Assembly (NCBI GenBank): GCA_963817035.1
Contig: CAWFMM010000003.1
Location: 1 to 64,000 of the forward strand
DNA: 64,000 bases
From: AC-49 sp963817035
GTDB taxonomy: Bacteria > Actinomycetota > Thermoleophilia > Solirubrobacterales > Solirubrobacteraceae
Reading direction: 5' to 3'
Shown: piece by piece, positions 14,646 to 27,089 of the stretch
How the letters are laid out: each line of letters opens with the position of its first letter
How positions within the stretch are numbered: position 1 is the first letter of the stretch
The notes under the pieces: model-generated
Seen by the model: only the letters and a program-made list of their open reading frames with translations
Told to the model about the DNA's origin: nothing
Databases searched by the model: none
Made by a program: the position numbers and the translations under genes

Positions 14646-14657
14646 TTCGTCGCGCCG

Positions 14658-14987
14658 CTACGGCTGGGCTTCCATCCGACGGCCGCCGGCGAAGTCCGCG
14701 GCCCCGCGCAGGTACCGCGCGAAGGCCGCGTCGGCGACCGTCCGCTCGTCCCACGCCCACGGCGCGTCAGGCGCGGTGCGGTAGGCGAGGTCCAGGCACC
14801 AGCTCGTCCCGCGGTCATACAGCTCGACGAGCTCGGCGGCGGTGAAGCGCCCGCCGAGACGCCGGCGCAACTCGGCCAGGATGGCGTCAACGACGCGGTC
14901 CATCGCCAGACGCGCGGGCGCGGGGGTCGCGGTGAGGCGCTGTTCGCCTGCCCGCCACTGCTGGATCGCCATCTCGAAGCTCTGCAT
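14658..14987 (-). CDS. conserved hypothetical protein
   Basis: A 109-residue helical soluble protein rich in Arg, Ala and Trp (AIQQWRAGEQRL, LVELYDRGTSWCLDLAYRTAPDAPWAWD). It is the last gene of the minus-strand run after ftsB. In mycobacteria this place after divIC is taken by a DUF501 gene; I see no convincing match to that domain. The function is not known. Confidence 0.6.
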   Translation of the reverse strand: MQSFEMAIQQWRAGEQRLTATPAPARLAMDRVVDAILAELRRRLGGRFTAAELVELYDRGTSWCLDLAYRTAPDAPWAWDERTVADAAFARYLRGAADFAGGRRMEAQP

Positions 14988-15020
14988 GGGCTCAGTGCCC
15001 GCAAGGCTAGCGAGGAGCGT

Positions 15021-15404
15021 TCACGGTCCCTTGGGCAGGCCGCTGAGCACGTAGGGCTTCTCGCCCGGACGCAGCATGCCCAGGCGGCGTGCCTCACGCT
15101 CGAGAGCGGCCGGGTGCGCGAGCGCGCCGCGCCGCGCCTTCAGGCGGGTGTTCTCGTCGCGCAGGGCCCGCACGACGGCGCTCTGCTGCGCGGCACGGTG
15201 GCGCGTTGCGACGTACGAGCGCACCGGACCGATGTAGAGGATCAGGATCCCGACGAGGACGAACAGCATCGCGATGCGCGAGACACGGTCCCAGCGGATC
15301 CCGGCCGGTCGGCCCTGGCGCGCGCCCGCCACCGCCCGGGGCTTGGCCGGACGCCGATCAGCGTCACGGCGCGGAGCCGGTCGGGCGTTGGGTGCTGCGG
15401 CCAT
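15021..15404 (-). CDS. ftsB: septum formation initiator FtsB/DivIC family protein
   Basis: A 127-residue bitopic membrane protein of the divisome. A basic Pro/Arg-rich cytoplasmic N-terminus (1-50) leads to one membrane helix (about 53-68, MLFVLVGILILYIG) and a periplasmic-side coiled coil (AAQQSAVVRALRDENTRLKARR), followed by the conserved LEREARRLGMLRPGEKPYVL. It should bridge FtsL-type and FtsQ-type proteins during septation. The position directly after eno is the same as in mycobacteria and bacilli. The ATG at 15404 was chosen because upstream sequence is not protein-like. Confidence 0.9.
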   Translation of the reverse strand: MAAAPNARPAPRRDADRRPAKPRAVAGARQGRPAGIRWDRVSRIAMLFVLVGILILYIGPVRSYVATRHRAAQQSAVVRALRDENTRLKARRGALAHPAALEREARRLGMLRPGEKPYVLSGLPKGP

Positions 15405-15445
15405 CCAGACAGCCTTCGCCGCACCGCGGCGAACTCCTGCGGTCC

Positions 15446-16720
15446 CTACGAGCGGAAGACGGATCGCCCGGGATAGACCGCATCGGCGCCCAACGCCTCC
15501 TCGATCCGCAGCAGCTGGTTGTACTTGGCCACGCGATCGGAGCGCGACGGGGCGCCGGTCTTGATCTGGCCGCATCCGGTGGCGACGGCGAGGTCGGCGA
15601 TCGTCGTGTCCTCAGTCTCACCGGAGCGGTGGGACATGACCGCGGTGTAGCCGGCGGCGCGCGCGGTGGCGATCGCGTCGAGCGTCTCGGTCAATGTGCC
15701 AATCTGGTTGACCTTGACGAGGATCGAGTTGGCGACCCCGGTATCGATTCCACGCCCGAGACGCTCGGTGTTGGTCACGAACAGATCATCACCGACGAGC
15801 TGCACCCGATCGCCAAGCCGGTCGGTCAGCGACTTCCAGCCGGCCCAGTCCTCCTCAGCCATGCCGTCCTCGATCGAGACGATCGGGTAGCGGTCACAGA
15901 GCTCGACCCAGTAGGCCGCGAGATCGTCGGCGTTCAGGACACGGCCCTCGTGGTGCAGGTCGTAGGCGCCGTCGCGTTCGATCTCGCTGGTCGCCGGGTC
16001 CATGGCGATCGCGACGTCCTCGCCGGGCCGGTAGCCGGCCGCTTCGATTCCGGCCATCAGCATCTTCAGCGCGTCCTCATTGGACGCCAGGTCGGGCGCG
16101 AAGCCGCCCTCGTCGCCGCCTCCGGTCCCGAGTCCGCGGTCATGAAGGATCCCCTTCAGCGCGTGGTAGACCTCGGCGCCGACCCGTAGGCCTTCGGCGA
16201 ACGTCGATGCGCCACACGGCACGACCATGAACTCCTGGAAGTCGACGCTGTTGTCGGCGTGGGCGCCGCCGTTGAGCACGTTCATCATCGGCACCGGCAG
16301 GATGTGCGCGTCGGCGCCGCCGAGGTGGCGCCACAGCGGCAGCCCAGCGTTGGCCGCCGCGGCGTGGGCGGCGGCGAGCGAGACGCCGAGGATCGCGTTG
16401 GCGCCGAGACGCGACTTGTTGGGCGTGCCGTCGAGGTCGACAAGGACGCGGTCAATCGCCGCCTGGTCGGCGATGTCGTGGCCCGTCAGCGCATCGGCGA
16501 TCTCGCCGTTGACGTGGCCGACCGCGCGCGTGACGCCCTTGCCGCCGTACTCGGCGCCACCGTCGCGCAGCTCGGTCGCCTCGAACTCGCCCGTCGAGGC
16601 GCCCGACGGCACGGCCGCGCGGCCGACCACGCCGGTGCTCAGCCCGACCTCGACCTCGACGGTCGGGTTGCCGCGGGAGTCGAGGATCTGGCGGGCATGG
16701 ATGCGCTGCATCTGACTCAT
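15446..16720 (-). CDS. eno: enolase
   Basis: A 424-residue glycolytic enzyme converting 2-phosphoglycerate to phosphoenolpyruvate. The N-terminus MQRIHARQILDSRGNPTVEVEV and loop SGASTGEFEA are canonical. Metal ligands lie in AIMDPATSE, SIEDGMAEEDW and VGDDLFVTN, the catalytic lysine in LVKVNQIGTLTET, and the final loop SHRSGETEDTTIADLAVA is complete. Its start overlaps the mazG stop by four bases (ATGA). It sits in the conserved mazG-eno-ftsB order. Confidence 0.98.
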   Translation of the reverse strand: MSQMQRIHARQILDSRGNPTVEVEVGLSTGVVGRAAVPSGASTGEFEATELRDGGAEYGGKGVTRAVGHVNGEIADALTGHDIADQAAIDRVLVDLDGTPNKSRLGANAILGVSLAAAHAAAANAGLPLWRHLGGADAHILPVPMMNVLNGGAHADNSVDFQEFMVVPCGASTFAEGLRVGAEVYHALKGILHDRGLGTGGGDEGGFAPDLASNEDALKMLMAGIEAAGYRPGEDVAIAMDPATSEIERDGAYDLHHEGRVLNADDLAAYWVELCDRYPIVSIEDGMAEEDWAGWKSLTDRLGDRVQLVGDDLFVTNTERLGRGIDTGVANSILVKVNQIGTLTETLDAIATARAAGYTAVMSHRSGETEDTTIADLAVATGCGQIKTGAPSRSDRVAKYNQLLRIEEALGADAVYPGRSVFRS

Positions 16721-17490
16721 GACTGTTGGTGCCTCGCTTGTGCGTAGTAGCCGAGCTGGCGCTCGGGCGTGAGAGTGTTCCAGTCGTGGCCGTGGGCCGC
16801 GGCCAAGGCCTGGGCCGCTTCGACCCGTCCCCGGAAGCGCGCGGCGGACGCACGCAGCGCGAGCTCGGGATCGACGTGCAGCTTGCGCGCGACGTTGACC
16901 GCGGCAAACAGGACGTCGCCGAGCTCGTGGAACTCGGCCTCCTTGCCCTTGGCGTCACGCAGTTCCTCGAGCTCGCCTTCGATCGCGTCGTACGGGACGC
17001 CGTCGAAGTCGAAGCCCGTGCTCGCGGCGCGGCGCTGAACCTTGCGCGCGTAGAGCGGGCCGGGCAGGTTCTCCGGGACCTCGCCGAAGATCCCGGCCTC
17101 GCGGCCGGGCTCGGTGCGCTTGATCTCATCCCAGTTGCGCAGCACCTCACCGGCATTGGATACCTCGGTGTCGCCGAAGATGTGCGGGTGGCGGCGGACC
17201 AGCTTGCGGTGGACGTGCTCGGCCACATCGGCGAGCGACCCCGCGCCGCGCTCCTCGAGCAGCAGCGACAGGAAGTGGACCTGGAACAGGACGTCGCCGA
17301 GCTCGTCGAGCAGCTTTGCGTCGTCGCCGGCGTTCGCCGCGTCGGCGAGCTCGTAGGCCTCTTCGAGGGTGTGCGGAACGATCGAGCGCTCGTCCTGGTC
17401 GCGGTCCCACGGACACTCGCGGCGCAGGCGCCGCGTCAGCTCGTCCAGACGCTCAACAGCCTGCGCCGAGGAGCGGGCCGAGCCGTCCAC
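16717..17490 (-). CDS. mazG: nucleoside triphosphate pyrophosphohydrolase MazG
   Basis: A 257-residue two-domain all-alpha NTP pyrophosphohydrolase that removes aberrant or excess nucleotides (NTP to NMP plus PPi). The first MazG domain has the metal-binding EELYE/ELGD pattern (HTLEEAYELADA, LLDELGDVLFQVHF), and a second copy appears later (ELGDVLFAAVNVARKL). The linking segment WDEIKRTEPG is typical. It overlaps eno by four bases and starts five bases after the upstream lipoprotein gene stop, placing it in the operon from rplY to ftsB. Confidence 0.95.
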   Translation of the reverse strand: MDGSARSSAQAVERLDELTRRLRRECPWDRDQDERSIVPHTLEEAYELADAANAGDDAKLLDELGDVLFQVHFLSLLLEERGAGSLADVAEHVHRKLVRRHPHIFGDTEVSNAGEVLRNWDEIKRTEPGREAGIFGEVPENLPGPLYARKVQRRAASTGFDFDGVPYDAIEGELEELRDAKGKEAEFHELGDVLFAAVNVARKLHVDPELALRASAARFRGRVEAAQALAAAHGHDWNTLTPERQLGYYAQARHQQS

Positions 17491-17495
17491 AGGTG

Positions 17496-18710
17496 CTAGC
17501 CGGTGGTCGACTGGACCGTCGAGGGCGCGGCGGGCTCAGCGGCCGTCGCGCCGGTCGTCGACGTCGACGTCTTGGGCTTCACGAAGTTCTTGCAGATCGC
17601 GATGATGTAGCCCTTGCGGCAGGTCGTCTGCTTCGTCCACTTCTTCTGGAAGCCGGTGACGAACTTGTTGAGCGCGGTCTGCTGGCCCTGGGACTGCAGG
17701 ATCTGCTTGATCGACGGCGTCGCCTGGGCCACCGTCTGCTGAACCGCCGGCGTGATGCCGGTGACGTCGAACAGGTAGTAGCCGAAGTTCGTCTTGATCG
17801 GGCCGGTGAGCTTGCCCTTCTTGGCCGAGAAGACCGCCTTGTCGAGGCCCGGATCCTCCTGCCCCTTTGTCACCTGGGAGAGGACTCCGCCGGTGGCCTT
17901 CGAGGTCGGATCGGTCGAGTACTTCTTGGCCACCGCGGCCCACGACGCGCCCTTGCGCAGCGCCTTGAGCGCCTTCTTGATCTGGGCCTTGTTCTTGTTG
18001 AGCACGACGCGCATCGAGCGGTGCTCAGGCGTTCCGAACGTGGCCTTGTTCGTGTTGTAATAGGCCTGGATCTGGGCGGGCGTGACCTTGGTCTTGGCCG
18101 AGACGATCTTCGTGCGAAGCTTGTTGGTCAGCAGCTGGAGCTTGACGTTGGCGTACAGGTCGTCAAGCGTCAGTCCCGAGGTCTTGAGGAACTTCTTGAA
18201 GTCCGCTTCCTTGGGGAACTGCTGCTTCTTGAGCATGTTGAACTGCTTCTTGACCGCCGCGTCGGTGACCGTGACCTTCTGGTCGGCCGCCTCTTGAATG
18301 ATCCAGTCGGCCTGGACCAGCGACTGCAGCACGCTGTCGCGCAGCTGGCTGTACGACGTCTGGCACTGCTTCTTGTAGGTCGCGTCGGTGACCGCGGGCT
18401 GGCCCTTGGCCGGCTTCGGCGCGATCTTCTTGGCGGCGGCGATGCAACCCTTGAAGTCCGGTGGCTTGGGAACCCCGGCGGCGCTCGCTGCGCCGGCGGC
18501 GGGGCTGGTCTGCGATGCGCTGCCCAGGTAGGTAACGAGCAGGCGGTGATCGAACTGGTCGGTCTTGATCGATTCGTCGCCGACCTTGGCGACGGAGTCT
18601 CCGGACAGTGAGCTGCCGCACCCGGCAACCGCGACGAGCACCGCAAAAAGGGTGCAGAGGATCAAGAGCTTTCCGGCGAGCTTCGGCATATCGGCGGGCA
18701 GTCTAGACAT
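17496..18710 (-). CDS. PpiC/SurA-like peptidyl-prolyl isomerase lipoprotein
   Basis: A 404-residue exported lipoprotein. A signal peptide (11-30) ends in the lipobox VAGC, so the mature protein starts at a lipidated Cys. A SurA_N-like chaperone region (VGDESIKTDQFDHRL onward, many Lys-rich helices) encloses a parvulin domain of about 95 residues (RSMRVVLNK, WAAVAKKYSTDP, GGVLSQVTKGQ, VTGPIKTNFGYYLFDV-like). It probably folds secreted or cell-wall proteins outside the membrane. The ATG directly follows the mfd stop (TGA-ATG), so it is translationally coupled to mfd. Confidence 0.88.
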   Translation of the reverse strand: MSRLPADMPKLAGKLLILCTLFAVLVAVAGCGSSLSGDSVAKVGDESIKTDQFDHRLLVTYLGSASQTSPAAGAASAAGVPKPPDFKGCIAAAKKIAPKPAKGQPAVTDATYKKQCQTSYSQLRDSVLQSLVQADWIIQEAADQKVTVTDAAVKKQFNMLKKQQFPKEADFKKFLKTSGLTLDDLYANVKLQLLTNKLRTKIVSAKTKVTPAQIQAYYNTNKATFGTPEHRSMRVVLNKNKAQIKKALKALRKGASWAAVAKKYSTDPTSKATGGVLSQVTKGQEDPGLDKAVFSAKKGKLTGPIKTNFGYYLFDVTGITPAVQQTVAQATPSIKQILQSQGQQTALNKFVTGFQKKWTKQTTCRKGYIIAICKNFVKPKTSTSTTGATAAEPAAPSTVQSTTG

Positions 18711-22073
<3,363 letters not shown>

Positions 22074-22145
22074 CGGGCACGCGCAGCGACCGCGCGAGAC
22101 GCGCGGCCGGGTCGGCCACGCATTCTGGCAGGCGCGCGTCGCGGC

Positions 22146-22745
22146 TCAGTCGCGGGGGTCGGGCGCCTCGATGAGACGGGCCACGTCGTCGGTCGCGCGG
22201 GCGATAAGCGCGTCGACCTCCGCGCGCGGGCGCTGCCAGCGACCGAGGACGTGCGACGAGACGATCTCGGGGTCGGTTGTGTCCGGGCGCCCGACGCCGA
22301 TGCGCACGCGCTGGAAGTCGGCCGAGCCGAAGCCGGCCTTGAGCGACTTCAAGCCGTTGTGCCCGGCCAGGCCACCGCCGAGCTTGACCCGGATCTCGCC
22401 GAACGGGAGGTCGATCTCGTCGTGGACGGCGATCACATGGTCGAGCGCCACCTTCAGCGCACCGCGCGCCGGGCCGGCGCTGTTGCCCGACTCGTTCATG
22501 TAGGTCTGCGGCAACAACACGGCGACGCGCGGGCCGCCGGGCATCGAGCGGCCCTGGGCCACGAGCGCGTTGAAGCGCCGCCGCGGCGCCCCCAGCCCCC
22601 AGCGGTCGATCAGCGCGTTGGCGACGTCGAAGCCGACGTTGTGCGGCGTGCCCTTGTAGCTCGGCCCCGGATTCCCGAGGCCGACGATCAGCCAGTCGAC
22701 CGGGGCTCCGGCGGTGCCGCCGCGTAGCGCGGAGCGCAGGCCCAC
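22146..22745 (-). CDS. pth: peptidyl-tRNA hydrolase
   Basis: A 199-residue enzyme that releases peptides from dropped-off peptidyl-tRNA so that the tRNA can be reused. The substrate-binding Asn and catalytic His lie in VGLGNPGPSYKGTPHNVGFD (Asn25, His35), split here by the usual spacing; TYMNESGNS, HDEIDLPFGEIRVK and GGLAGHNGLKS are all present. The start is GTG at 22745, six bases after the rplY stop; no other start is available before the core. It is part of rplY-pth-mfd. Confidence 0.96.
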   Translation of the reverse strand: MGLRSALRGGTAGAPVDWLIVGLGNPGPSYKGTPHNVGFDVANALIDRWGLGAPRRRFNALVAQGRSMPGGPRVAVLLPQTYMNESGNSAGPARGALKVALDHVIAVHDEIDLPFGEIRVKLGGGLAGHNGLKSLKAGFGSADFQRVRIGVGRPDTTDPEIVSSHVLGRWQRPRAEVDALIARATDDVARLIEAPDPRD

Positions 22746-22751
22746 GGGCGA

Positions 22752-23432
22752 CTACTCGTCGCCGGAGGAATCCCCGCCGGCGTCGTCGGCCGCCTCGTCG
22801 CCCGTCGCGCCCGCAGCGGCGTCGCCGACGCGCTCGGTCTCGGACTCGATCTCGTCGTCGACCTCCTCGACACGCGGCGGCGCGAGGACGGCGATCACCG
22901 TCTCCTCGAGGTCGTCGAGCAGCGTCACGCCGGTGGGCGGGGTGACCGAGCTGAGGAAGCGGTTGTCGTTGATCTCCATGTCGGAGACGTCGAGCTCGAT
23001 GAACTCGGGGATGTCCGACGGCAGCGCCTCGACGTTGATCTCGCGCGTGACCTGCTCGAGCGTGCCGCCACCCTCGCGGACACCCGGGGCGTCGTCGACG
23101 CCGACCAGGTGCAGCGGCACGGTGGACTGGATCGGCTTGCTGAGGTCGACCCGAATCAGGTCGACGTGCAGCGTCTCGCCGCGGACCGGATCACGATGGA
23201 TGTCCTTGAGCACGACCGGCGTGGTCATGCCGTCGACCGAGAGCTCGATCACGGCGCCGCGGGCGGCCAGCGCGTGGCGCAGGACGCGGGCGTCGACCGA
23301 GAAGCTCACCGGCTCCTCGCCACCGCCGTAGAGCACCCCGGGAACGCGGCCTGCGCGGCGCAGTCGGCGGGTCGCCCGGGAGTGTCCGGGCTCGCGGATC
23401 TCAACTTCAAGCTGTGTCTGTGTATCGGCCAT
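22752..23432 (-). CDS. rplY: 50S ribosomal protein L25/general stress protein Ctc
   Basis: A 226-residue protein that binds 5S rRNA. The N-terminal L25 domain (about 1-95, EIREPGHSRATRRLRRAGRV, PGVLYGGG) is followed by the TL5/Ctc C-terminal beta domain and an acidic Asp/Gly/Ala-rich tail, the long form common in actinobacteria. It heads the rplY-pth-mfd-mazG-eno run. In many Gram-positive genomes prs lies directly upstream; here prs is about 9.6 kb away with other genes between. Confidence 0.96.
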   Translation of the reverse strand: MADTQTQLEVEIREPGHSRATRRLRRAGRVPGVLYGGGEEPVSFSVDARVLRHALAARGAVIELSVDGMTTPVVLKDIHRDPVRGETLHVDLIRVDLSKPIQSTVPLHLVGVDDAPGVREGGGTLEQVTREINVEALPSDIPEFIELDVSDMEINDNRFLSSVTPPTGVTLLDDLEETVIAVLAPPRVEEVDDEIESETERVGDAAAGATGDEAADDAGGDSSGDE

Positions 23433-23453
23433 GGCGACGGCGGATGGTAGCGG

Positions 23454-25493
23454 TCAGCGTCGCTTGGCGACGGGGCCGATCTGCTTGGTCGCCTTGAAGA
23501 TCGCCTGCAGATCGGCGAACGCGGGCTTGTAGAAGTTGTCCATCGTGATCAGGCCCTTGGCGAAGATCGGGGGCACGGGACGTGGGTTGCCGCCCGTCCA
23601 GCCCGGCCGGACGCGGAACTCCTTCAGCGCCCACCATGCCGCGCCGCTCAACCACGGCTTGGTCGCGAAGACCCCGAAGTGGTACTTGGCGTAGGCCTCC
23701 TGGAACTGGTAGGTGCCGTGCTCCTCGACGGGGCCGTTGCGGTTGGCCTCGGCCCCGGTTTCGGTCACCGCCATCGCCTTGTCGGGATAGCACTCGTGCA
23801 TCGCGTCGAGGTTCTCCGACAGCAGCGTCTGGTCGGCGGCCTCGCCCTGCGCGCCGGGATACCAGCCGAAGTACTCGTTGAGGCCGAGTATGTCGAGCGG
23901 CTTGTATTCGGTCTGGCAGCCGGTGGACGATCCGATCGCGACGGCAAGCCCGACCGGGCGCGTCGGGTCGTCGGCGTGCGCGGTGTCCGCGGCGAGCTTG
24001 ATGTAGGCGCCCTGGACCGGGCCGGGACGCGAGCTGAGCTCGTTGCCGATCGACCAGACGATGACCGACGGATGGTTCTGGTTGAACCGGATGTTGCGCT
24101 GGATGTACTGCGTCGCCAGCTTGCGCACGAGCTCGGACTTCAGGTACTTGGCCTTGATCGAGTAGACCGGCACCTCGGACCAGATCATGATCCCGAGCTT
24201 GTCCGCCTGCTCCTGGATGTAGGGGTTGTACGGGTAGTGGGTGCGGATGAACGTCGCGCCGAGCTGCTTGACCTGTTTGAGGTCCTCGAGCATCAGCTGG
24301 TCGTTGAGCGCGAAGCCGTAGGCCTGCGAGTCCTCGTGCAGGCCGACGCCGCGGAAGTTCAGCGGCCGGCCGTTGAGCATCAGGTGACCGTTGACGACCT
24401 TGATCGAGCGGATGCCGCTGGCAAAGTAGTAGCTCGCGACCTGCCGCTTCTTGATCGTGGCCGAGATCGTCGCGTTGTAGAGGTGCGGAGAGTCGGGCGT
24501 CCACAGCTGCGGATGGGCGACGGTGATGTTCTTGGCGAACGTCGCCGACCGCCCCGGGCCGATCGTCTGGGTGCCGAAGGTGAAGGCCACGGCGCCGTAC
24601 TTGCCGCTCAGCGAGACCTTCTGCGGATGCGTGGAGTAGTTGTGCGCGATCACCTGCTCGGCGATCGTTGCGTCGCACGTCGCGCACGTCAGCAGCGGCC
24701 GGATCTGCGGGCTGCCGAGATCGATCCGGTCGACCTTGCGCAGGTAGACGTCGCGCAGGATGCCGCCGTCGTTCCACCAGCCGCCGAGCGGCGTCCCGGT
24801 GACCGACAGGCCCGACGGAGGGAAGTCGTAGCCGTGGCGGCGGTTGTCGGTACGCACGACGATCGTGTTCGTCGATCCGAGCTTGAGATCGCCGGGCGGC
24901 AGTTCGAGCTCGAACGGCAGATACGCGCCGGTGTTGTGGCCGATCGGATGGCCGTTGAGCCAGATCGTCGCCGTGTAGTTGACCGACTCGAAGCGCACGA
25001 TCCAGTTCAGCGCCGACGAGCTGCTCGGCAGCCGAAAGTCCTTGCGATACCAGGCCACGCCGCCCGTGAACGACTGGACGCTGGGGTCAAGCGCGTTCCA
25101 CGACTCGGGGACCGTGATCTTGGTCCAGCCGGCGATCGACGAGCTCGACTGCCAGCGCTGCTTGAGCCCGACCTCGGTCGGGTCGTTGCGCCACAGCCAC
25201 GTGCCGTCGAGCAGATAGCGCCCCGACGGTCCGTCGACGTAGTTGGCCTTCTCCGGCGGAGCCTCGGCGGTGTAGCCCGCGCCGGGCTGCGGCGGGCCGC
25301 TGGAGCCGGGCGCCGGGACCGGGCCGAGGGTAACCGTCTGGGTGGGCAGCGTGGGCGGAAGCGAGACCTGCGCGCCCGCGGCCGCGACGGCGAGCGAGGC
25401 CCCGGCCAGCGCGACGAGCACGAGCAGGAACTGGACCGGGGGACGGCGCATGGATCGGTGGACAGTATGGGCACGGCGCCGGTCGTGCGCCAT
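23454..25493 (-). CDS. secreted glycoside hydrolase family 2 protein
   Basis: An exported beta-glycosidase of about 679 residues. It has an Arg-containing N-region and signal peptide (RRPPVQFLLVLVALAGA), the jelly-roll sugar-binding domain (WYRKDFRLP, ATIWLNGHPIGHNTGAYLPFE, TDNRR), an Ig-like domain, and a TIM barrel with the acid/base in IVWSIGNE (about Glu485) and the nucleophile in AVTETGAE (about Glu580). Both catalytic glutamates are intact. Galactosidase, glucuronidase or mannosidase cannot be separated by eye. The ATG at 25493 overlaps the stop of the upstream gene by one base (TGATG); a second start at 25451 would also leave the signal peptide. Confidence 0.88.
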   Translation of the reverse strand: MAHDRRRAHTVHRSMRRPPVQFLLVLVALAGASLAVAAAGAQVSLPPTLPTQTVTLGPVPAPGSSGPPQPGAGYTAEAPPEKANYVDGPSGRYLLDGTWLWRNDPTEVGLKQRWQSSSSIAGWTKITVPESWNALDPSVQSFTGGVAWYRKDFRLPSSSSALNWIVRFESVNYTATIWLNGHPIGHNTGAYLPFELELPPGDLKLGSTNTIVVRTDNRRHGYDFPPSGLSVTGTPLGGWWNDGGILRDVYLRKVDRIDLGSPQIRPLLTCATCDATIAEQVIAHNYSTHPQKVSLSGKYGAVAFTFGTQTIGPGRSATFAKNITVAHPQLWTPDSPHLYNATISATIKKRQVASYYFASGIRSIKVVNGHLMLNGRPLNFRGVGLHEDSQAYGFALNDQLMLEDLKQVKQLGATFIRTHYPYNPYIQEQADKLGIMIWSEVPVYSIKAKYLKSELVRKLATQYIQRNIRFNQNHPSVIVWSIGNELSSRPGPVQGAYIKLAADTAHADDPTRPVGLAVAIGSSTGCQTEYKPLDILGLNEYFGWYPGAQGEAADQTLLSENLDAMHECYPDKAMAVTETGAEANRNGPVEEHGTYQFQEAYAKYHFGVFATKPWLSGAAWWALKEFRVRPGWTGGNPRPVPPIFAKGLITMDNFYKPAFADLQAIFKATKQIGPVAKRR

Positions 25494-25942
25494 CAGCATT
25501 CCCCCGTGCGCGAGATCGGTGGCGAGAGCGAGACGAGCCGGATCTTGCGCCCGGCGAACGCGCTGCCGGTGCGTTGCACAAGCACGCATTGGACGACCGG
25601 CAGGCCGTGGTCCAGCGCCTCCCAGGCGACCCGGGTCAGGCCCTGCGCCGAGCCGAGCGCGTAGGCCGTCGACGAGCTGTAGGCGAGGATCTTGACCTTG
25701 CCGCCGCGCTTGAGACGACTCGCATTGCGCCGCGCCAGGGCGACGCACGCGGGCTTGGCCGCACAGCCGTCGAGGTGGTCGATAATCGTCTGGGCGTCGC
25801 CGTGTCCCTCGGCCTGGACGAGCGTGAAGACCGCGCTGCGCTCACTCGATTCGGCCGTGAAGAAGCGCGCCAGCTGAAACGAGATGGCGAGGAAGACGAG
25901 GATCGCCAGAGCGATCAGCGCGAGGCGCACGGGGCGAGCCAC
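25493..25942 (-). CDS. hypothetical exported or membrane-anchored protein
   Basis: A 149-residue protein with an N-terminal membrane helix or signal (residues 6-26) and a soluble domain with a Cys pair (GCAAKPAC) plus two later cysteines, suggesting disulfides outside the membrane. No family is recognised. The stop codon overlaps the start of the GH2 gene by one base, so the two are coupled and may act together outside the membrane. Confidence 0.62.
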   Translation of the reverse strand: MARPVRLALIALAILVFLAISFQLARFFTAESSERSAVFTLVQAEGHGDAQTIIDHLDGCAAKPACVALARRNASRLKRGGKVKILAYSSSTAYALGSAQGLTRVAWEALDHGLPVVQCVLVQRTGSAFAGRKIRLVSLSPPISRTGEC

Positions 25943-25953
25943 GCGGCGGGACG

Positions 25954-26337
25954 CTAACCGACCAACTGCTCGAACAGGCGCAGTAGCGTGGCCTGCGGGT
26001 CCTCGCAGACGCCCGTGTGCACCGCCGACGGTTGGATGATCGTGCTCGCCGGCGCGACGAGCCAGTGGAAGCGCTCGGACTGTGGCTGGCGGGCGATCGC
26101 GCCGGCCTGCGGATCGCCGGCGGCGATCCGTTTGAGGGCCTCGAGGTGGGCGGCGACGGCGTCGAGATCGACGTCGGGATCGAGTACCCGCAGTCGTTCT
26201 ACGGGCACCGTCACCTCGATCGCCAAGAACGACCTGCGCCGGCAGTACAGGACGACACCGGCGTTGACCGCCTCACCGCGCTCGAGGTTCGGAACGACAC
26301 GCAGCAGCGCGTAGGCGAACGCCTCACCGTCGGGCAT
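25954..26337 (-). CDS. DUF3037 domain protein, partner of the HipA-family kinase
   Basis: A 127-residue protein matching DUF3037: FAYALLRVVPNLERGEAVNAGVVLYCRRRSFL at the N-terminus and ...ERFHWLVAPASTIIQPSAVHTGVCEDP near the end. The family has no established biochemical role. Its start lies inside the end of the HipA-family gene (14-base overlap), so the two proteins are made together. This two-gene pairing is a known genomic association, suggesting a functional pair. Confidence 0.85.
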   Translation of the reverse strand: MPDGEAFAYALLRVVPNLERGEAVNAGVVLYCRRRSFLAIEVTVPVERLRVLDPDVDLDAVAAHLEALKRIAAGDPQAGAIARQPQSERFHWLVAPASTIIQPSAVHTGVCEDPQATLLRLFEQLVG

Positions 26338-27067
26338 TCTCAGCCTCCATCACGAATGCCCGCGGCGACTGTAGACGCGCGCCGAGCACGTCTATGTACG
26401 CGTCGGGGTCGGCCCATTCGCGCGGGATCAGCTCCTTGAGCTCCTGCAGGTCATAGCCGTCGAGCTTCGCCGCCAGGCGCTCGTCGGCTTCGACGATCGA
26501 GCCCGCGACGCCGAGCAGGACGTGGTCGGCGATCTGCGCAAACGGCGATGCGGCGATGGCGTCGCCGTCCCATCCGGGCAGCTCGGCGCCATGGTGGCGG
26601 TAGAACGCGGCGCCGTGGTCGATCAGCCACGGAGCGCCGTGCCACAGCAGCAGGTTCGGGTTGCGCGGGGTGCGATCGACGTTCATGACGAGCGCGTCGA
26701 ACCACACCACGTCGGCGGCGAGCTCGGGATCGATCGTGTCGAGCGCGGTGAAGGCCAGCGAGCCGGGCAGGAAGTCCAGCGCGAGGTTGAGCCCTTCCGA
26801 TGCCGCGAGCAGGTCCTGAATCTCGGCATCTGGCTCGGCCACGGAGATCCGCGGGTCGAGCTGCGCGAAGACGATCTCAGGGACCGGCAGCCCGAGCCTG
26901 CGCCCGACCTCGCCGGCCAGCAACTCGGCGACCAGCGCCCGCGGACCCTGCCCGGCGCCACGGAACTTGAGCACGTAGAGCCCATCGTCGTCGGCCTCGA
27001 CGAGCGCCGGGAGCGAGCCGCCCTCGCGCAGCGGAGCGACATATCGGGTCGGGGCGATGGTCCGCAC
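26324..27067 (-). CDS. HipA-family protein kinase
   Basis: A 247-residue protein of the compact HipA-like Ser/Thr kinase family. The glycine/lysine segment LYVLKFRGAGQGPRALVAE (30-48) should bind ATP; the catalytic loop NVDRTPRNPNLL (129-140) has the Asp131 base and Asn138; WLIDHGAAFY (147-156) holds the metal aspartate. Unlike HipA of E. coli (440 residues) it lacks the long N-terminal domain and there is no HipB-type HTH antitoxin. The downstream DUF3037 gene overlaps it by 14 bases. Target and role (persistence, defence or signalling) are unknown. Confidence 0.86.
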   Translation of the reverse strand: MRTIAPTRYVAPLREGGSLPALVEADDDGLYVLKFRGAGQGPRALVAELLAGEVGRRLGLPVPEIVFAQLDPRISVAEPDAEIQDLLAASEGLNLALDFLPGSLAFTALDTIDPELAADVVWFDALVMNVDRTPRNPNLLLWHGAPWLIDHGAAFYRHHGAELPGWDGDAIAASPFAQIADHVLLGVAGSIVEADERLAAKLDGYDLQELKELIPREWADPDAYIDVLGARLQSPRAFVMEAENARR

Positions 27068-27089
27068 GCGTGCGGACCCTAACGGGGCG

